Counted from the first letter of the stretch, positions 9,145 through 21,124 are shown. The stretch: 52,463 nt of DNA from an uncultured Chitinophagaceae bacterium (GCA_937858715.1 CALLZY010000056.1:1-52463); one strand, 5' to 3'. The notes: a model not told the origin generated them from the letters alone. Translations and numbers: made by a program.

Positions 9145-12100
9145 TTATTCCTCATCATCAAAACTCATCGCTTCTCTTGTAGTCTGAAGCAGTTCGTATT
9201 CTTCCTTGCTTCCCACAATCATGCTTTCAAATTCCCTGAGACCTGTACCGGCAGGTATCGGATGACCGGTAATTACGTTCTCCTTCAGGCCGAGCATTTC
9301 ATCAGTCTTTCCGTTAATAGCTGCTGATGATAACACCTTGGTTGTTTCCTGGAATGATGCGGCGGAAATCCAGCTTTGCACACCTAATGATGCTTTGGTA
9401 ATACCCAGCAATGTTGGATGGGAAGTTGCAGGTTTTGCATCACGGTATTCCACTATTTTCTTATCGTTCCTGCGAAGGATTGAATTCTCTTCCCTCACCT
9501 CACGAAGTGAAACAATCTGTCCGGCACGCAACCTGGTGCTGTCGCCAATATCTGTTACCACTTTCTTGTCAAAGATTTCATCATTCTCCCTGATGAACTC
9601 AAACTTATCTACAAGGTCATCCTCGAGGAAGATTGTATCACCCGGGTCAACAATATTAACCTTACGCATCATCTGGCGAACGATAACTTCAATGTGTTTA
9701 TCGTTGATTTTTACACCCTGCAAACGATATACTTCCTGAATTTCATTCACCACATATTCCTGTACTGCAAAAGGACCTTTAATTGCCAGGATGTCAACAG
9801 GAGCTATCTGACCGTCGCTCAAAGAAGCTCCGGCCTTTACAAAGTCGCCGTCCTGTGCCAGAATCTGCCTTGTTAGCGGTACCAGGTATTTTTTCTGTAC
9901 ACCATCTTTAGCCTCAATGATGATTTCACGGTTACCTCTCTTGATGGCGCCCATAGTTACCACACCATCAATTTCAGATACAATTGCGGGGTTACTTGGG
10001 TTCCTTGCTTCAAACAGTTCTGTTACACGGGGAAGACCTCCGGTGATATCCCTCAGTTTTCCGAGGACCCTTGGAATCTTCACAATTACCTGGCCGGCTT
10101 TTACATCATCACCTTCTTCGATGATGATATGGCTTCCGGTTGGAAGGTTATATGATTTTTTATCTTTTCCTTCAACGATTAATGATGGAATCTTTGTTTT
10201 ATCCCTTGTCTCAATAACCACTTTCTCACGGTGACCAGTTTGCTCATCAGCCTCTTCACGGAATGTTACACCGTCAATTACATTTTCAAACTTCACAGTA
10301 CCGTTAATTTCCGCTACGATTACGTTATTGAATGGGTCCCATGTACAAAGTATATCACCTTTGCTCACCTTCTGCCCATCTTTCACCATCAAAGTAGCAC
10401 CATAAGGGATATTGTTTGTAATCAAAAGCCTGTCGTTCTTGGTATCAATGATACGCACTTCACCGGTACGGCCAATTACAACTTGTGATTTCTCACCTTC
10501 GTTATTTTCGACAGTAACAGTACGCAATCCGTCAAACTGGATGGTTCCCTCAAACTTAGCCATCAAAGTAGATTCAACAGATGCAGAACCAGCCACACCA
10601 CCAACGTGGAATGTACGGAGGGTAAGCTGTGTACCCGGCTCACCGATTGACTGAGCAGCAATAATACCTACTGCATCACCATTCTGGGCTATCGCACCTG
10701 AAGCAAGATTCTTACCATAACATTTCACACACACACCTCTTTTACTTTCGCAGGTAAGCACTGAACGGATTTCAACTGTTTCGATACCGGCATCTTCAAT
10801 TCTTTTAGACAACTCTGCTGTTATTTCTTCTCCAACTGAAACTATTAGCTGGTCAGTAACCGGATCATATACATCATGCAATGAAGTACGGCCAGCAATC
10901 CTGTCGCTCAATGGTTCAATTATGTCTTCGTTATCTTTTAAAGCAGATGTAGCGATGCCACGAAGCGTCCCACAATCCTCTTCGGTAATTACAACATCCT
11001 GTGAAACATCCACCAGACGACGGGTCAGGTAACCGGCATCGGCAGTTTTAAGGGCTGTATCGGCAAGACCTTTACGGGCACCGTGGGTGGAGATGAAGTA
11101 ATCCAATACGTTCAATCCGCCTTTAAAGTTGGAAAGGATTGGATTCTCAATGATTTCACTTCCCGTAGAGCCAGATTTTCTTGGCTTGGCCATCAACCCC
11201 CTGATACCAGCAAGCTGCTTAATCTGCTGCTTGGAACCCCTTGCGCCTGAATCAAGCATCATATACACAGAGTTGAAACCCTGCTTATCGCTGCTCAGTT
11301 CACGGATCAATGTTTCAGTAATCCTTGTATCCACACGGCTCCAGATGTCAACAATCTGGTTATAACGTTCGTTGTTGGTAATAAGACCCATGTTGTAGCT
11401 GTCCCATACCTCATCTACTTCCACTTTTGCATTATCCAGCATTTCCTGCTTAACATCAGGAATAATGAGGTCATTAATACTGAAGGACAATCCACCCTGG
11501 AAGGCAGTACGGAAGCCTAACTGCTTAATATCATCAAGGAACTTCGCTGTTTTGGGAACATTGGTAATCTTAATAATGTCACCAATGATCTCACGAAGGT
11601 TTTTCTTGGTGAGAAGTGCATTTACAAAACCAACCTCGGCAGGTACAAACTGATTGAATATAACCCGGCCAACAGTTGTTTCTATTAATTTATGTTCCAG
11701 TAATCCATCAGCATTACGGATATTGGTTTTCACCTTTATCCATGCATGCAGGTCAACTACTTTTTCATTGTATGCAATGATAACTTCTTCGCTTGAATAG
11801 AAAATTTTTCCTTCACCACGAACAGTTTCAGTATCGGTATTTCTCTTTCCTTTTGTAATATAATACAGACCTAACACCATGTCCTGCGAAGGCAGGGTGA
11901 TTGGTGTGCCATTCTGCGGGTTCAGGATATTGTGCGACGCCAGCATCAGCAATTGGGCTTCCAGGATAGCTGCATGGCTTAAAGGCACATGCACCGCCAT
12001 CTGGTCACCATCAAAGTCTGCGTTGAACGCTGTTGTTACTAATGGGTGCAGTTGTATCGCTTTTCCCTCAATCAACTTGGGCTGGAAAGCCTGGATTGAA

Positions 12101-13437
12101 AGACGGTGCAGTGTTGGAGCACGGTTAAGCATTACAGGGTGACCCTTCAAAATATTTTCGAGAATATCCCAAACAACAGCTTCTTTCTTATCAACTAATT
12201 TTCTTGCACTCTTTACTGTTTTTACAATACCCCTTTCAATCAGTTTGCGGATGATAAACGGCTTGAATAATTCAGCGGCCATATCTTTTGGTAATCCACA
12301 CTCATGCAGTTTCAGTTCCGGGCCTACGACGATAACCGAACGGCCGGAGTAGTCAACCCTTTTACCCAACAGGTTTTGACGGAAACGTCCCTGCTTGCCT
12401 TTCAATACATCGCTCAGCGATTTTAATGCCCTTCCCCCTTCTGCTTTAACCGCATTTGATTTACGGCTGTTGTCAAACAGTGAGTCAACCGCTTCCTGCA
12501 GCATCCTTTTTTCATTACGAAGGATTACCTCGGGTGCTTTAATCTCTAACAACCTTTTCAAACGATTGTTACGGATAATAACACGGCGATACAGATCATT
12601 CAAATCAGATGAAGCAAAACGTCCACCATCCAGCGGAACTAACGGACGCAGTTCTGGCGGAATAACCGGAATATATTGCATTACCATCCACTCAGGACGG
12701 TTAGAAATTCTTGTATTGGCATCACGGAAAGCTTCTACAACACTCAGCCTCTTCAACGCATCAGCTTTACGCTGCTGAGAAGTTTCTGTAGCGGCAGCAT
12801 TGCGCAAGTCGAACGATAACTGGTCAAGGTCAATTCTTGCTAACAAATCATGTACTGCTTCGGCACCCATTTTTGCGATGAACTTGTTCGGGTCATCATC
12901 AGGCAGGTACTGGTTATCCTTCGGTAATGCATCCAGAATATCAAGGTATTCCTCTTCTGTAAGCAGATCACCAAAGTTTTGTCCTTTGTCTGCACGGATA
13001 CCTGATTGTATGACAACAAACCTTTCGTAGTAAACGATTGTTTCTAATTTCTTAGAACTTACTCCCAGCAGGTAGCCAATCTTATTAGGCAAAGATTTGA
13101 AATACCAGATATGGACAACCGGAACCACCAGTTTAATGTGTCCCATTCTTTCACGGCGAACTTTCTTTTCAGTTACTTCCACACCACAGCGGTCGCAAAC
13201 GATTCCTTTATAACGGATACGTTTGTATTTACCGCAGGCACATTCGTAATCTTTTACAGGCCCGAAAATTCTTTCGCAAAACAAACCATCCCTCTCAGGC
13301 TTGTATGTACGATAGTTGATTGTTTCAGGCTTCAAAATCTCACCATAGCTCCTCTCCAGAATAGTATCTGGCGATGCCAGGCCGATAGTGATTTGCGAAA
13401 AAGACGCTTTTGGACGATTTTCTTTTCTGATTGCCAT
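9145..13437 (-). CDS. rpoC: DNA-directed RNA polymerase subunit beta'
   Basis: 1430-residue RpoC. The N-terminal zinc-binding cysteines are C66, C68, C81 and C84. The active-site magnesium loop NADFDGDQ is at 472-479. The second zinc cluster ([11 protein letters not shown]) lies in the C-terminal half. Length is typical of Bacteroidota. Together with rpoB, 113 nt upstream, it forms the catalytic core of RNA polymerase. A terminator follows. No promoter is obvious in the rpoB-rpoC gap, so cotranscription from the rpoB promoter is likely. Confidence 0.99.
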   Translation of the reverse strand: MAIRKENRPKASFSQITIGLASPDTILERSYGEILKPETINYRTYKPERDGLFCERIFGPVKDYECACGKYKRIRYKGIVCDRCGVEVTEKKVRRERMGHIKLVVPVVHIWYFKSLPNKIGYLLGVSSKKLETIVYYERFVVIQSGIRADKGQNFGDLLTEEEYLDILDALPKDNQYLPDDDPNKFIAKMGAEAVHDLLARIDLDQLSFDLRNAAATETSQQRKADALKRLSVVEAFRDANTRISNRPEWMVMQYIPVIPPELRPLVPLDGGRFASSDLNDLYRRVIIRNNRLKRLLEIKAPEVILRNEKRMLQEAVDSLFDNSRKSNAVKAEGGRALKSLSDVLKGKQGRFRQNLLGKRVDYSGRSVIVVGPELKLHECGLPKDMAAELFKPFIIRKLIERGIVKTVKSARKLVDKKEAVVWDILENILKGHPVMLNRAPTLHRLSIQAFQPKLIEGKAIQLHPLVTTAFNADFDGDQMAVHVPLSHAAILEAQLLMLASHNILNPQNGTPITLPSQDMVLGLYYITKGKRNTDTETVRGEGKIFYSSEEVIIAYNEKVVDLHAWIKVKTNIRNADGLLEHKLIETTVGRVIFNQFVPAEVGFVNALLTKKNLREIIGDIIKITNVPKTAKFLDDIKQLGFRTAFQGGLSFSINDLIIPDVKQEMLDNAKVEVDEVWDSYNMGLITNNERYNQIVDIWSRVDTRITETLIRELSSDKQGFNSVYMMLDSGARGSKQQIKQLAGIRGLMAKPRKSGSTGSEIIENPILSNFKGGLNVLDYFISTHGARKGLADTALKTADAGYLTRRLVDVSQDVVITEEDCGTLRGIATSALKDNEDIIEPLSDRIAGRTSLHDVYDPVTDQLIVSVGEEITAELSKRIEDAGIETVEIRSVLTCESKRGVCVKCYGKNLASGAIAQNGDAVGIIAAQSIGEPGTQLTLRTFHVGGVAGSASVESTLMAKFEGTIQFDGLRTVTVENNEGEKSQVVIGRTGEVRIIDTKNDRLLITNNIPYGATLMVKDGQKVSKGDILCTWDPFNNVIVAEINGTVKFENVIDGVTFREEADEQTGHREKVVIETRDKTKIPSLIVEGKDKKSYNLPTGSHIIIEEGDDVKAGQVIVKIPRVLGKLRDITGGLPRVTELFEARNPSNPAIVSEIDGVVTMGAIKRGNREIIIEAKDGVQKKYLVPLTRQILAQDGDFVKAGASLSDGQIAPVDILAIKGPFAVQEYVVNEIQEVYRLQGVKINDKHIEVIVRQMMRKVNIVDPGDTIFLEDDLVDKFEFIRENDEIFDKKVVTDIGDSTRLRAGQIVSLREVREENSILRRNDKKIVEYRDAKPATSHPTLLGITKASLGVQSWISAASFQETTKVLSSAAINGKTDEMLGLKENVITGHPIPAGTGLREFESMIVGSKEEYELLQTTREAMSFDDEE

Positions 13438-13550
13438 GTTTTATTTAGCTTTTAGCTGATAGCATTGAGCTTTAACTCTCTGCTAATTTTTTAAAATATC
13501 TTTCCACTTGAAGAGCTTACAGCTTAATTGCCGGCAGCTCATAGCTTTTC
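13438..13550 (-). repeat. AGCT-rich spacer between rpoB and rpoC
   Basis: The gap holds many short AGCT words spaced a few bases apart, such as AGCTTTTAGCTGATAGC and GAGCTTACAGCTTAATTGCCGGCAGCTCATAGCTTTT. Similar strings occur just after tuf and tRNA-Trp (about 22025-22070 and 22118-22148). No gene or clear regulatory site is seen. Confidence 0.45.
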
Positions 13551-16500
13551 TTATTCAAATTTCAGGTCTAATCCCAATCCTCTTAATTCATGCACCAATA
13601 CATTGAATGACTCAGGCACACCGGCTCTTGGTACATTCTCTCCTTTAACAATGGATTCATAAGTCTTGGCACGGCCAATGATATCATCAGACTTAATAGT
13701 CAGCAATTCCTGCAGAATGTTTGACGCTCCGTATGCTTCAAGTGCCCAAACTTCCATCTCACCGAAACGCTGACCACCAAACTGTGCTTTACCACCTAAA
13801 GGCTGTTGCGTAATTAAGCTGTATGGTCCAATCGAACGGGCATGCATCTTATCATCAACCATATGGTGCAGTTTGATAACATAGATAATACCGACTGTAG
13901 CCTTCTGGTGGAATCTTTCTCCGGTTTCTCCATCATACAGATGGGTGTGACCGTACATTGGAATGCCAGCCTGTTCACAGTATTTGCCGATTTCATCCAC
14001 ACTGGCGCCGTCAAAAATTGGGGTGGCAAAACGCAACCCAAGTTTCTCTCCAGTCCAGCCAAGGATGGTTTCATAAATCTGTCCCAGGTTCATACGGCTT
14101 GGTACACCAAGCGGGTTAAGTACTATATCAACCGGAGTTCCATCTTCGAGGAACGGCATATCTTCCTGGCGAACTATTTTGGCAACGATACCTTTGTTAC
14201 CGTGGCGACCCGCCATCTTATCTCCTACTTTCAGCTTACGCTTAACAGCGAGATATACCTTGGCAAGTTTTAGTACACCGGCAGGCAATTCATCACCAAT
14301 ACTAATGTTGAATTTTTCTCTCTTATAACGGCCCAGTTCTTCGTTGAACTTGATATTGTAATTGTGCAGAAGTGTATTGATCTGGTCATCAACTTTTGCA
14401 TCGCCTGACCAACCAAGCGGATTAATATTTGCAAAGTCAAGGCCACGCAGGTTCTTTTCAGTAAACCTTGCTCCTTTACCAATCTGCACTTCACCAAAAT
14501 TGTTGCTTACTCCGGCAGAAGTATGGTCTTTAAGAAGAGTTGAAAGCTTTTCAATCAGTACTTCCATCAAATCATTCTCGTTTGTCTCATGGATTTTCTC
14601 CAGCCTTTCCATAGCAGCCTTCTCTCTTACTTTGGCATTCTTGTCTTTTTTTGCCCTCTGGAACAGCTTCTTGCCAATTACAACACCTTCTACTCCGTTT
14701 GGAGCTTTCAATGAGGCGTCTTTAGCATCGCCGGCTTTATCACCGAAGATGGCACGGAGAAGTTTCTCTTCTGGGGTAGGATCACTTTCACCTTTTGGAG
14801 TAATCTTACCAATGAGGATGTCCCCTTCTTTTACCTGTGCGCCAATTCTGATAATACCATTTTCATCGAGGTCTTTAGTAGCCTCTTCAGAAACGTTTGG
14901 AATATCCGGAGTCAGCTCTTCTTCTCCAAGTTTTGTATCACGGACCTCCAGTTCGTATTCAGAAATATGTACAGAAGTAAACAAGTCTTCCTTAACAACC
15001 CTTTCGCTGATAACAATGGCATCCTCAAAGTTGTAACCTTTCCATGGCATGAATGCCACTTTCAGGTTTTTACCAAGAGCCAGCTCACCATTCTGCGTAG
15101 CATAACCTTCTGTTAAGAAATCACCCTTCTTAACTTTCTGGCCTTTCTTAACGGCAGGCTTCAGGTTAATACAGGTTTCCTGATTAGTCTTGATGAATTT
15201 TGTAAGCCTGTAAACACGGAGATCATCTTCAAAACTTACTAATTTTTCATCTGCATCCCTGTCGTAACGAACATGTATCTCATTTGCATCAACAAACTCA
15301 ACCACACCAGTTCCGTCAGCATGGATTTGAATCCTTGCATCACGGGCAGCCTTACCTTCCAGACCTGTACCAACGATAGGTACATCTGGACGAAGCAGCG
15401 GCACTGCCTGACGTTGCATGTTTGAACCCATCAGGGCACGGTTAGCATCGTCATGCTCAAGGAAAGGAATCAACGAAGCACTCAAACCAACAATCTGGTT
15501 CGGGGCTACGTCCATAAACTCAACTTCACCTTTATCAAGAATCGGGAAGTCGCCAGTCTGGCGGCTTACAATTTTCTCTTCTGCAAACTCTCCTTTCTCG
15601 TTCAATGCAGAGTTGGCCTGTGCAATTTTTGCCAGGTCTTCTTCCTCAGCACTCAGGAAAGAAAGTTTTTTCATATCCACCTTTCCATTGTCAACCTTGC
15701 GGTAAGGAGTTTCGATAAAGCCCATGTCGTTAATCTTTGCATGTACGCAAAGAGTAGAAATAAGACCAATGTTCGGGCCTTCAGGAGTTTCGATTGTACA
15801 CAAACGGCCATAGTGTGAGTAGTGTACGTCACGCACCTCGAAACCTGCTCTTTCACGGCTTAAACCACCGGGTCCGAGAGCTGAGATACGACGTTTGTGC
15901 GTAATTTCTGAAAGTGGGTTTGTCTGATCAAGGAACTGGCTGAGCTGTGATGTCCCGAAGAAGGAGTTAATCACAGATGATAGTGTTCTTGCGTTGATAA
16001 GGTCAACAGGAGTAAACACTTCATTGTCACGTACGTTCATTCTTTCACGAATGGTACGTGCCATACGGGCCAGACCTACACCAAACTGAGCATACAATTG
16101 CTCACCAACGGTACGTACACGACGGTTACTCAGGTGATCAATATCATCAATCTCAGCTTTACCATTGGTGAGTTTTACCAGGTATTTGATGATGAGAATA
16201 ATATCTTCTTTGGTCAGTGTTTTCTTTGTAATCGGTAAGTCAAGGTTCAGCTTGCGGTTAATTTTATAACGACCAACTTCACCTAAATCATAACGCTTAT
16301 CACTGAAGAATAATTTATCAATAATGCCGCGGGCAGTTTCATTATCCGGAGCATCGGCACCACGCAACTGGCGATAGATAAACTGAACGGCTTCCAGTTC
16401 ACTGTTCGAAGTATCTTTATTAAGTGTGTTGTAAATAATGGCGTAGTCTCCACCTACATCTTCTCTTTGTACAAAGATGCTCTTCACTTCCATATCGATT

Positions 16501-17354
16501 ATGGTAGCTATTGCGTCTTCATCCAGGACAGTGTCCCTTTCCATCACAATCTCGTTCCTCTCAATTGATACTACTTCGCCGGTATCTTCATCCACGAAAT
16601 CTTCAACCCATGTTCTTAGTACCCTTGCAGCAAGGCGTTTACCTACATATTTGCCAAGCGATTTTTTATCCACCTGCACTTCATCCGCCATACCAAACAA
16701 TTCAAGAATGTCCTTGTCTGTTTCGTAGCCAATGGAACGTAATAAAGTTGTTACCGGGAATTTCTTCTTACGGTCGATGTAAGCATACATTACATTATTA
16801 ATGTCTGTAGCGAATTCCATCCAAGCACCTTTGAAAGGAATAACCCTGGCAGAATAAATTTTTGTTCCGTTCGGGTGAACAGACTGACCAAAGAACACAC
16901 CAGGAGAACGATGCAACTGCGACACAACCACCCTTTCAGCACCATTTATAACGAATGTGCCGCGGGGTGTCATGTAAGGAATATTACCCAGAAATACGTC
17001 CTGAACGATGGTCTGGAAATCCACATGTTCCTCATCATTACAGCTAAGGCGGAGCTTCGCTTTTAGCGGAACCGCATAAGTGAGGCCACGTTCCATACAC
17101 TCCTCAATGCTATAGCGGGGAGGATCGATGAAATAATCCAAAAATTCCAGAACGAAAATGTTCCTAGTGTCTGTAATTGGAAAATTATCCTTAAACACAC
17201 GGAAAAGGCCTTCAATGTTACGTTTGTCAGGCGTTGTTTCTAACTGGAAGAATTCTTTGAAAGACTGAATTTGCACCTCAAGCAGGTCAGGAGTTTCAGC
17301 CAGATGCTTAATCTTACCGAAATCCACCCTTGAGTTCACTTTTGTTGAAGACAT
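13551..17354 (-). CDS. rpoB: DNA-directed RNA polymerase subunit beta
   Basis: 1267-residue RpoB, recognisable throughout: the rifampicin-region segment containing [21 protein letters not shown], the EGPNIGLI motif, and [12 protein letters not shown] near the C-terminus. It combines with RpoC downstream. It does not directly follow rplL as in most bacteria: an opposite-strand gene and a separate promoter lie between. The 142-nt leader predicted from the promoter at 17500-17529 may carry regulation, but I see no recognised motif in it. Confidence 0.99.
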   Translation of the reverse strand: MSSTKVNSRVDFGKIKHLAETPDLLEVQIQSFKEFFQLETTPDKRNIEGLFRVFKDNFPITDTRNIFVLEFLDYFIDPPRYSIEECMERGLTYAVPLKAKLRLSCNDEEHVDFQTIVQDVFLGNIPYMTPRGTFVINGAERVVVSQLHRSPGVFFGQSVHPNGTKIYSARVIPFKGAWMEFATDINNVMYAYIDRKKKFPVTTLLRSIGYETDKDILELFGMADEVQVDKKSLGKYVGKRLAARVLRTWVEDFVDEDTGEVVSIERNEIVMERDTVLDEDAIATIIDMEVKSIFVQREDVGGDYAIIYNTLNKDTSNSELEAVQFIYRQLRGADAPDNETARGIIDKLFFSDKRYDLGEVGRYKINRKLNLDLPITKKTLTKEDIILIIKYLVKLTNGKAEIDDIDHLSNRRVRTVGEQLYAQFGVGLARMARTIRERMNVRDNEVFTPVDLINARTLSSVINSFFGTSQLSQFLDQTNPLSEITHKRRISALGPGGLSRERAGFEVRDVHYSHYGRLCTIETPEGPNIGLISTLCVHAKINDMGFIETPYRKVDNGKVDMKKLSFLSAEEEDLAKIAQANSALNEKGEFAEEKIVSRQTGDFPILDKGEVEFMDVAPNQIVGLSASLIPFLEHDDANRALMGSNMQRQAVPLLRPDVPIVGTGLEGKAARDARIQIHADGTGVVEFVDANEIHVRYDRDADEKLVSFEDDLRVYRLTKFIKTNQETCINLKPAVKKGQKVKKGDFLTEGYATQNGELALGKNLKVAFMPWKGYNFEDAIVISERVVKEDLFTSVHISEYELEVRDTKLGEEELTPDIPNVSEEATKDLDENGIIRIGAQVKEGDILIGKITPKGESDPTPEEKLLRAIFGDKAGDAKDASLKAPNGVEGVVIGKKLFQRAKKDKNAKVREKAAMERLEKIHETNENDLMEVLIEKLSTLLKDHTSAGVSNNFGEVQIGKGARFTEKNLRGLDFANINPLGWSGDAKVDDQINTLLHNYNIKFNEELGRYKREKFNISIGDELPAGVLKLAKVYLAVKRKLKVGDKMAGRHGNKGIVAKIVRQEDMPFLEDGTPVDIVLNPLGVPSRMNLGQIYETILGWTGEKLGLRFATPIFDGASVDEIGKYCEQAGIPMYGHTHLYDGETGERFHQKATVGIIYVIKLHHMVDDKMHARSIGPYSLITQQPLGGKAQFGGQRFGEMEVWALEAYGASNILQELLTIKSDDIIGRAKTYESIVKGENVPRAGVPESFNVLVHELRGLGLDLKFE

Positions 17355-17499
17355 ATGCGTAAAACCGGTTTTTTACAACGTTGAGGACACACAAATCACT
17401 CACAGGGTCTCATTTTAGAAAAAACGAAACTCTATGAACGTCAATTACTTGCGCATGATTTGGGATGTCAAAATATTTTTTGGCCAAAATAAAGGATTG

Positions 17500-17529
17500 C
17501 AAAAGTAAGAAATTAATAGTTCTGGCCAA
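17500..17529 (-). promoter_or_regulatory. Promoter of rpoBC
   Basis: Minus strand TTG (17527-17529), 19-nt spacer, TACTTTTG (17500-17507): a close match to the Bacteroidota -33/-7 consensus. Predicted start near 17496. This gives rpoBC its own promoter, separate from the ribosomal protein operon. The remaining bases of the 268-base gap (17355-17622) show no gene. Confidence 0.65.
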
Positions 17530-17622
17530 GAAAAGTTTGCTTACAATAATCCGGCCAAAAAAATATATCTCCCGGATTTTCAAACACTCATTATCCTTTA
17601 TATTGCAATATATTTTAAACCA

Positions 17623-18597
17623 ATGCTGCGAAAATTCATTATAGATTATCTCTCCTTTTCCCGTAAAGACAGAATTGCCATAATCGCTCTTGTTCTGATT
17701 GTTTGTTCGGTTTTTCTGCTGCCGCTATTATTTACCGGTTACGCAGATTCAAAGAAAGTTGTCAGTGACACTTCCTGGATAAAAGCTATGCAAAATTTAG
17801 AACAGAAACAAAGTGACAGCGCAGCCGGTTACAGCAACGACTATGAAAATAATTACGGAGGTTTTCAATACGATAAAAGAACCGGCAGTTTTACCAATAA
17901 ACCCAAAGGGGAGCTTTTTTATTTCGATCCAAACACACTTTCTGCTGAAGGTTGGGAAAGGTTAGGGATAAGAGAGAAAACCATTCATACAATCCAAAAC
18001 TACCTGTCCAAAGGTGGCAAGTTTCGAAAGCCTGAAGATGTACAAAAAATATACGGATTGTTTCCGGATGAGTATGAAAGGATAGCTCCATTTATTAAAA
18101 TTGAGTCACAACCCCAAGGTTTCGGCAACGAACCAGGGTATTCTAATCTACCTGCTGTTGGTGAGAAAAAGACCTTCCCCAATACTCCAAAATACAGCGT
18201 TGTTGAAGTAAATACTGCTGATACATCTGCACTAATAGCCTTACCCGGCATAGGCAGTAAACTGGCACAACGGATTATTGGCTTCAGGGATAAATTAGGT
18301 GGTTTTTACTCTGTAAATCAAATTGCCGAGACATACGGTTTGCCCGATTCAACTTTTCAGAAAATCAAGCAATATCTAAGGGCAAATGCTGATGAAATAA
18401 GAAAAATAAACATTAATACGGCTACAATTGACGAATTAAAATCACATCCATACATTAAATGGGGACTTGCTAACCCAATAATAGCTTTTCGGAAAGAACA
18501 TGGGACATTTGCCAAAATTGAAGACCTTAAAAAAGTGATGGTGATTACAGAGGATGTTTATAATAAAATAGCCCCTTACATAATAATAGTTCATTAA
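17623..18597 (+). CDS. Helix-hairpin-helix (ComEA-like) protein with membrane anchor
   Basis: 324-residue protein with one N-terminal membrane segment (about 17-37) and a polar linker. Three helix-hairpin-helix regions follow. The first includes LGIREKTIHTIQNYL and GLFPDEYERIAPFI. The second has LIALPGIGSKLAQRI (about 205-219). The third includes ININTATIDELKSHPYI and ends IAPYIIIV. HhH domains bind DNA without sequence specificity; in ComEA an anchored HhH binds incoming DNA during transformation. Whether this protein does so is inference, as it is larger than typical ComEA. It lies on the plus strand between rplL and rpoB, both transcribed the other way, and shares a terminator hairpin with rplL. 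Confidence 0.85.
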   Translation: MLRKFIIDYLSFSRKDRIAIIALVLIVCSVFLLPLLFTGYADSKKVVSDTSWIKAMQNLEQKQSDSAAGYSNDYENNYGGFQYDKRTGSFTNKPKGELFYFDPNTLSAEGWERLGIREKTIHTIQNYLSKGGKFRKPEDVQKIYGLFPDEYERIAPFIKIESQPQGFGNEPGYSNLPAVGEKKTFPNTPKYSVVEVNTADTSALIALPGIGSKLAQRIIGFRDKLGGFYSVNQIAETYGLPDSTFQKIKQYLRANADEIRKININTATIDELKSHPYIKWGLANPIIAFRKEHGTFAKIEDLKKVMVITEDVYNKIAPYIIIVH

Positions 18598-18624
18598 AAA
18601 AGCCCGGCAAAAAATGCCAGGCTT
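18594..18624 (-). terminator. Intrinsic terminator of the rplKAJL unit
   Basis: Minus-strand stem AAGCCTGGCA/TGCCGGGCTT (18600-18624, one G-U pair) is followed by U residues. It lies 26 nt after the rplL stop. The hairpin also ends the convergent helix-hairpin-helix gene, although the plus strand lacks a strong U run. Confidence 0.85.
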
Positions 18625-18650
18625 AAGAATTAAATATTCCAGTTCAGAAA

Positions 18651-19025
18651 TTAAGCAATCTCAACATCAGCACCGGCTTCTTTCAGCTTGGCTGCAATAT
18701 CTTCTGCTTCTGCCTTAGAAATGTTCTCTTTAACATTCTTAGGTGCGCCGTCAACCAGTTCTTTTGCTTCTTTCAGTCCAAGACCAGTAAGATCTTTTAC
18801 TATTTTCACTACGTTAAGTTTAGAAGCACCACCACTCTTCAATACTACATTGAATGAAGTTTTCTCTTCAGCAGCGGCTGCGCCACCACCATCACCGGCT
18901 GCAACAACAACTGCTGCTGCTGCAGGCTCAATTCCGTATTCAGATTTCAGAAAATCTGCTAATTCCTGTACTTCTTTTACTGTTAAAGCCACCAGGCTTT
19001 CTGCTAATGCTTTTACGTCTGCCAT
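18651..19025 (-). CDS. rplL: 50S ribosomal protein L7/L12 (bL12)
   Basis: 124-residue bL12, the stalk protein that recruits translation factors. It has an N-terminal dimerisation helix region, an Ala/Gly-rich flexible hinge (about 35-52) and the conserved C-terminal domain (from about 57, including [14 protein letters not shown]). It lies 135 nt downstream of rplJ, an unusually long gap for this pair, and ends in a terminator instead of continuing into rpoB. Confidence 0.98.
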   Translation of the reverse strand: MADVKALAESLVALTVKEVQELADFLKSEYGIEPAAAAVVVAAGDGGGAAAAEEKTSFNVVLKSGGASKLNVVKIVKDLTGLGLKEAKELVDGAPKNVKENISKAEAEDIAAKLKEAGADVEIA

Positions 19026-19161
19026 TTTGTTTGAATTTTTCCCGTCTTCTTACTCCCTTTTTTAGAAGTCCGACGGATGATTAAAAAAATTATTTATGCC
19101 TTTCTTTTACCCTCCGGCCAGGTAGTTATTTGTATTGCCTGAAGCAACAAATAGTTGTTGA
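19026..19161 (-). other. Long rplJ-rplL spacer with a small hairpin
   Basis: The spacer starts with an inverted repeat CAACAA/TTGTTG (about 19146-19161) directly after the rplJ stop. It contains no gene and no convincing promoter. The length leaves room for control of the rplL:rplJ ratio, since bL12 is needed in several copies per bL10, but this is inference. Confidence 0.3.
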
Positions 19162-19683
19162 TTACTCAGCTACTGCCTCAGCTCCGCCAGCTTTCTGTTC
19201 GTGATGGTGCAATAATGCAGCCAGCACTCGTTTAGCCGGTGACTGTAACAGTCCGATAACTTCACCAATAAGCTCATTCTTAGTCTTAATTTGAGTGAGA
19301 GCTTTCAGGTTGTTATCACCCATGTAAACATCACCATTAATAAAGGCTGCCTTAAGAACAGGTCTTTCGCCATTGCTTTCCTTACGGAATGAACTGATAA
19401 TTAAAGCAGGTTCTTTAGGATTCTCAGAAAACATAAGGGCTGTTACATTATGCAGGGAATCATACATACCTGCATATTTTTCACTGTCAAGGGCTTCCAG
19501 CGCCTTTTTGATGAGAGTGTTCTTAGCCACTTTCATTTCCACATTCTTGTTAAAGCATGCACGGCGTAACTTGCCCACCTGCTCAACAGTAAGTGATTCT
19601 GTATCGGTAACATAGAAGTTATTGTACTGAGAGAATTTATCCTTCAGTACTTCTATTACTTCGTTTTTTTGATCTTTAGTCAT
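19162..19683 (-). CDS. rplJ: 50S ribosomal protein L10 (uL10)
   Basis: 173-residue uL10, which anchors bL12 dimers to the 23S GTPase centre. The N-terminal domain includes MTKDQKNEVIEVLKDKF and the conserved LRRACFNKNVEMKVAKNTL segment. The C-terminal helix that binds bL12 is present, followed by a short Ala/Glu tail. It lies 66 nt after rplA. That gap contains a hairpin based on TTCTG/CAGAA (19725-19739), which could be part of a uL10 autoregulatory leader; this is not certain. Confidence 0.97.
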   Translation of the reverse strand: MTKDQKNEVIEVLKDKFSQYNNFYVTDTESLTVEQVGKLRRACFNKNVEMKVAKNTLIKKALEALDSEKYAGMYDSLHNVTALMFSENPKEPALIISSFRKESNGERPVLKAAFINGDVYMGDNNLKALTQIKTKNELIGEVIGLLQSPAKRVLAALLHHHEQKAGGAEAVAE

Positions 19684-19749
19684 TTTATATTGTTTTGACT
19701 CTTAGAAAATGTTGTTTTCCTTACTTCTGTTTAACAGAAATGTAAGCGA

Positions 19750-20445
19750 TTAGTGAACAAATGCTTTAGCATCAATCATAATGCCCGGGCTCATGCTGCT
19801 GGCCATACTGATTCCTTTCAGGTATGTGCCTTTTGCAGTAGCCGGCTTTGCCTTAATGATAGCGTTGAGCAATTCCAGGCTGTTCTCAGCTATTTTCTCA
19901 GGAGAAAAACTAACACGGCCAATAGAAGCATGTATGATACCCACTTTGTCAACCTTAAAAGCGATTTTACCCCCTTTTACATCGTTGATTGCATTTGCCA
20001 CATCATTGGTAACTGTACCCGTTTTAGGGTTAGGCATCAGGTTACGGGGACCGAGAATCTTACCAAGTTTACCAATCTTAGGCATTACAGACGGAGTAGC
20101 GATAATTACATCAATATCAACCCAGCCACCTTCAATTTTTTGAACAAATTCATCGAGCCCAACATAGTCAGCCCCGGCACCTTTGGCTTCGGCTTCTTTA
20201 TCAGGTGTGCAAAGCACTAATACTCTTTTTGTTTTACCAGTACCGTGAGGCAGGGTAACTGTACCACGGATAGCCTGGTCAGCTTTTTTTGGATCAACAC
20301 CCAGACGGATGTGAAGGTCAACAGAAGCATCGAATTTGGTGGTGTTTACCTGCTTTACCAATGCAGATGCCTCTTTTAATGAATAGGCTTTTTGTGCGTC
20401 AACTTTTGTGTTGGCAACCTTTCTTTTTTTACTTATAAATGCCAT
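19750..20445 (-). CDS. rplA: 50S ribosomal protein L1 (uL1)
   Basis: 231-residue uL1, mobile L1-stalk protein and translational repressor of its own operon in many bacteria. Conserved segments: [27 protein letters not shown] and the C-terminal [14 protein letters not shown]. It lies 27 nt downstream of rplK. Its likely RNA target is the rRNA-like element in the rplK leader. Confidence 0.98.
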   Translation of the reverse strand: MAFISKKRKVANTKVDAQKAYSLKEASALVKQVNTTKFDASVDLHIRLGVDPKKADQAIRGTVTLPHGTGKTKRVLVLCTPDKEAEAKGAGADYVGLDEFVQKIEGGWVDIDVIIATPSVMPKIGKLGKILGPRNLMPNPKTGTVTNDVANAINDVKGGKIAFKVDKVGIIHASIGRVSFSPEKIAENSLELLNAIIKAKPATAKGTYLKGISMASSMSPGIMIDAKAFVH

Positions 20446-20472
20446 TGTAATTCGTTTAAAAGGATTCTGAAA

Positions 20473-20916
20473 TTAGTTTTCCCATGGGGCTTTACCTTCA
20501 ACAGTAAGACCCATGCTGCGGGCTGTACCAGCAACCATTTTCATGGCGCTTTCTACTGTAAAGCAGTTGAGGTCAGGCATTTTGTCTTCGGCAATTGCCT
20601 TTACCTGATCCCACGTCACTTTGCCCACTTTACTTCTGTTGCTTTCTTTAGAACCCTTCTGAATTTTTGCTGCATCCATCAACTGTACAGCAGCAGGAGG
20701 CGTTTTGATGATGAAATCAAAACTCTTGTCAGAATAAACGGTGATTAATACTGGGAGAACTTTCCCGGGTTTGTCCTGTGTTCTTGCATTGAACTGCTTA
20801 CAGAATTCCATGATGTTGATACCCTTGGAACCCAGCGCCGGACCGATAGGGGGTGCAGGATTTGCCTGGCCACCTTTAACTTGCAGCTTTACATAGCCGC
20901 TGATTTCTTTTGCCAT
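20473..20916 (-). CDS. rplK: 50S ribosomal protein L11 (uL11)
   Basis: 147-residue uL11, part of the GTPase-associated centre. The N-terminal [22 protein letters not shown] region and the C-terminal RNA-binding domain with GTARSMGL are diagnostic. First gene of the rplKAJL unit, with a strong consensus promoter and a roughly 112-nt leader upstream. Confidence 0.98.
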   Translation of the reverse strand: MAKEISGYVKLQVKGGQANPAPPIGPALGSKGINIMEFCKQFNARTQDKPGKVLPVLITVYSDKSFDFIIKTPPAAVQLMDAAKIQKGSKESNRSKVGKVTWDQVKAIAEDKMPDLNCFTVESAMKMVAGTARSMGLTVEGKAPWEN

Positions 20917-20952
20917 TTTTAAAACTTTTTGGTGTTAACGACTTTTCTGTCA

Positions 20953-20988
20953 AAGCTTTATGCCAGACTACTCAGTCTCCCAAACTCT
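20953..20988 (-). promoter_or_regulatory. Ribosomal protein L1 binding leader (rRNA mimic)
   Basis: The leader RNA reads GUUUGGGAGACU, GAGU loop, then AGUCUGGCAUAAAGC. This parallels the L1 site of 23S rRNA, where GGUGGGAGGCU pairs through GGCU/AGUC and is followed by AGUCUGCAUGGAGCC. Inner stem GACU/AGUC, asymmetric internal loop with GGGA opposite UGGCAU, and an outer stem AGUUU/AAGCU are all present. This is the classic architecture for L1 autorepression of the L11-L1 operon. Confidence 0.75.
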
Positions 20989-21031
20989 TGTTCCCGGATT
21001 CCCGGGATATCAAAAGAACTAATTGGGGCTG

Positions 21032-21062
21032 CAAAGGTAATGTTGATAGTCCGATATGCAAA
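21032..21062 (-). promoter_or_regulatory. Consensus promoter of the rplKAJL operon
   Basis: Minus strand TTTG (21059-21062), exactly 19 nt, then TACCTTTG (21032-21039): a perfect match to the Bacteroidota housekeeping promoter. Predicted start near 21028. It lies just after the nusG terminator. Confidence 0.85.
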
Positions 21063-21089
21063 GTTTTTTAATCAATTTCTGATATCAGA

Positions 21090-21124
21090 CGAAAAGAAAA
21101 AGGCCACCGGTTCAGATGGCCTTT
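21090..21124 (-). terminator. Intrinsic terminator after nusG
   Basis: Minus-strand stem AAAGGCCA/TGGCCTTT (21117-21124 with 21099-21106) is followed by a U-rich run (21090-21098). It separates secE-nusG from rplK. Confidence 0.9.

Noticed and set aside
9338-15036. Long plus-strand open frames opposite rpoC and rpoB, up to 224 codons
   Set aside because: They are antisense to highly conserved genes, have low-complexity Ser/Leu-rich translations and no recognisable domains.
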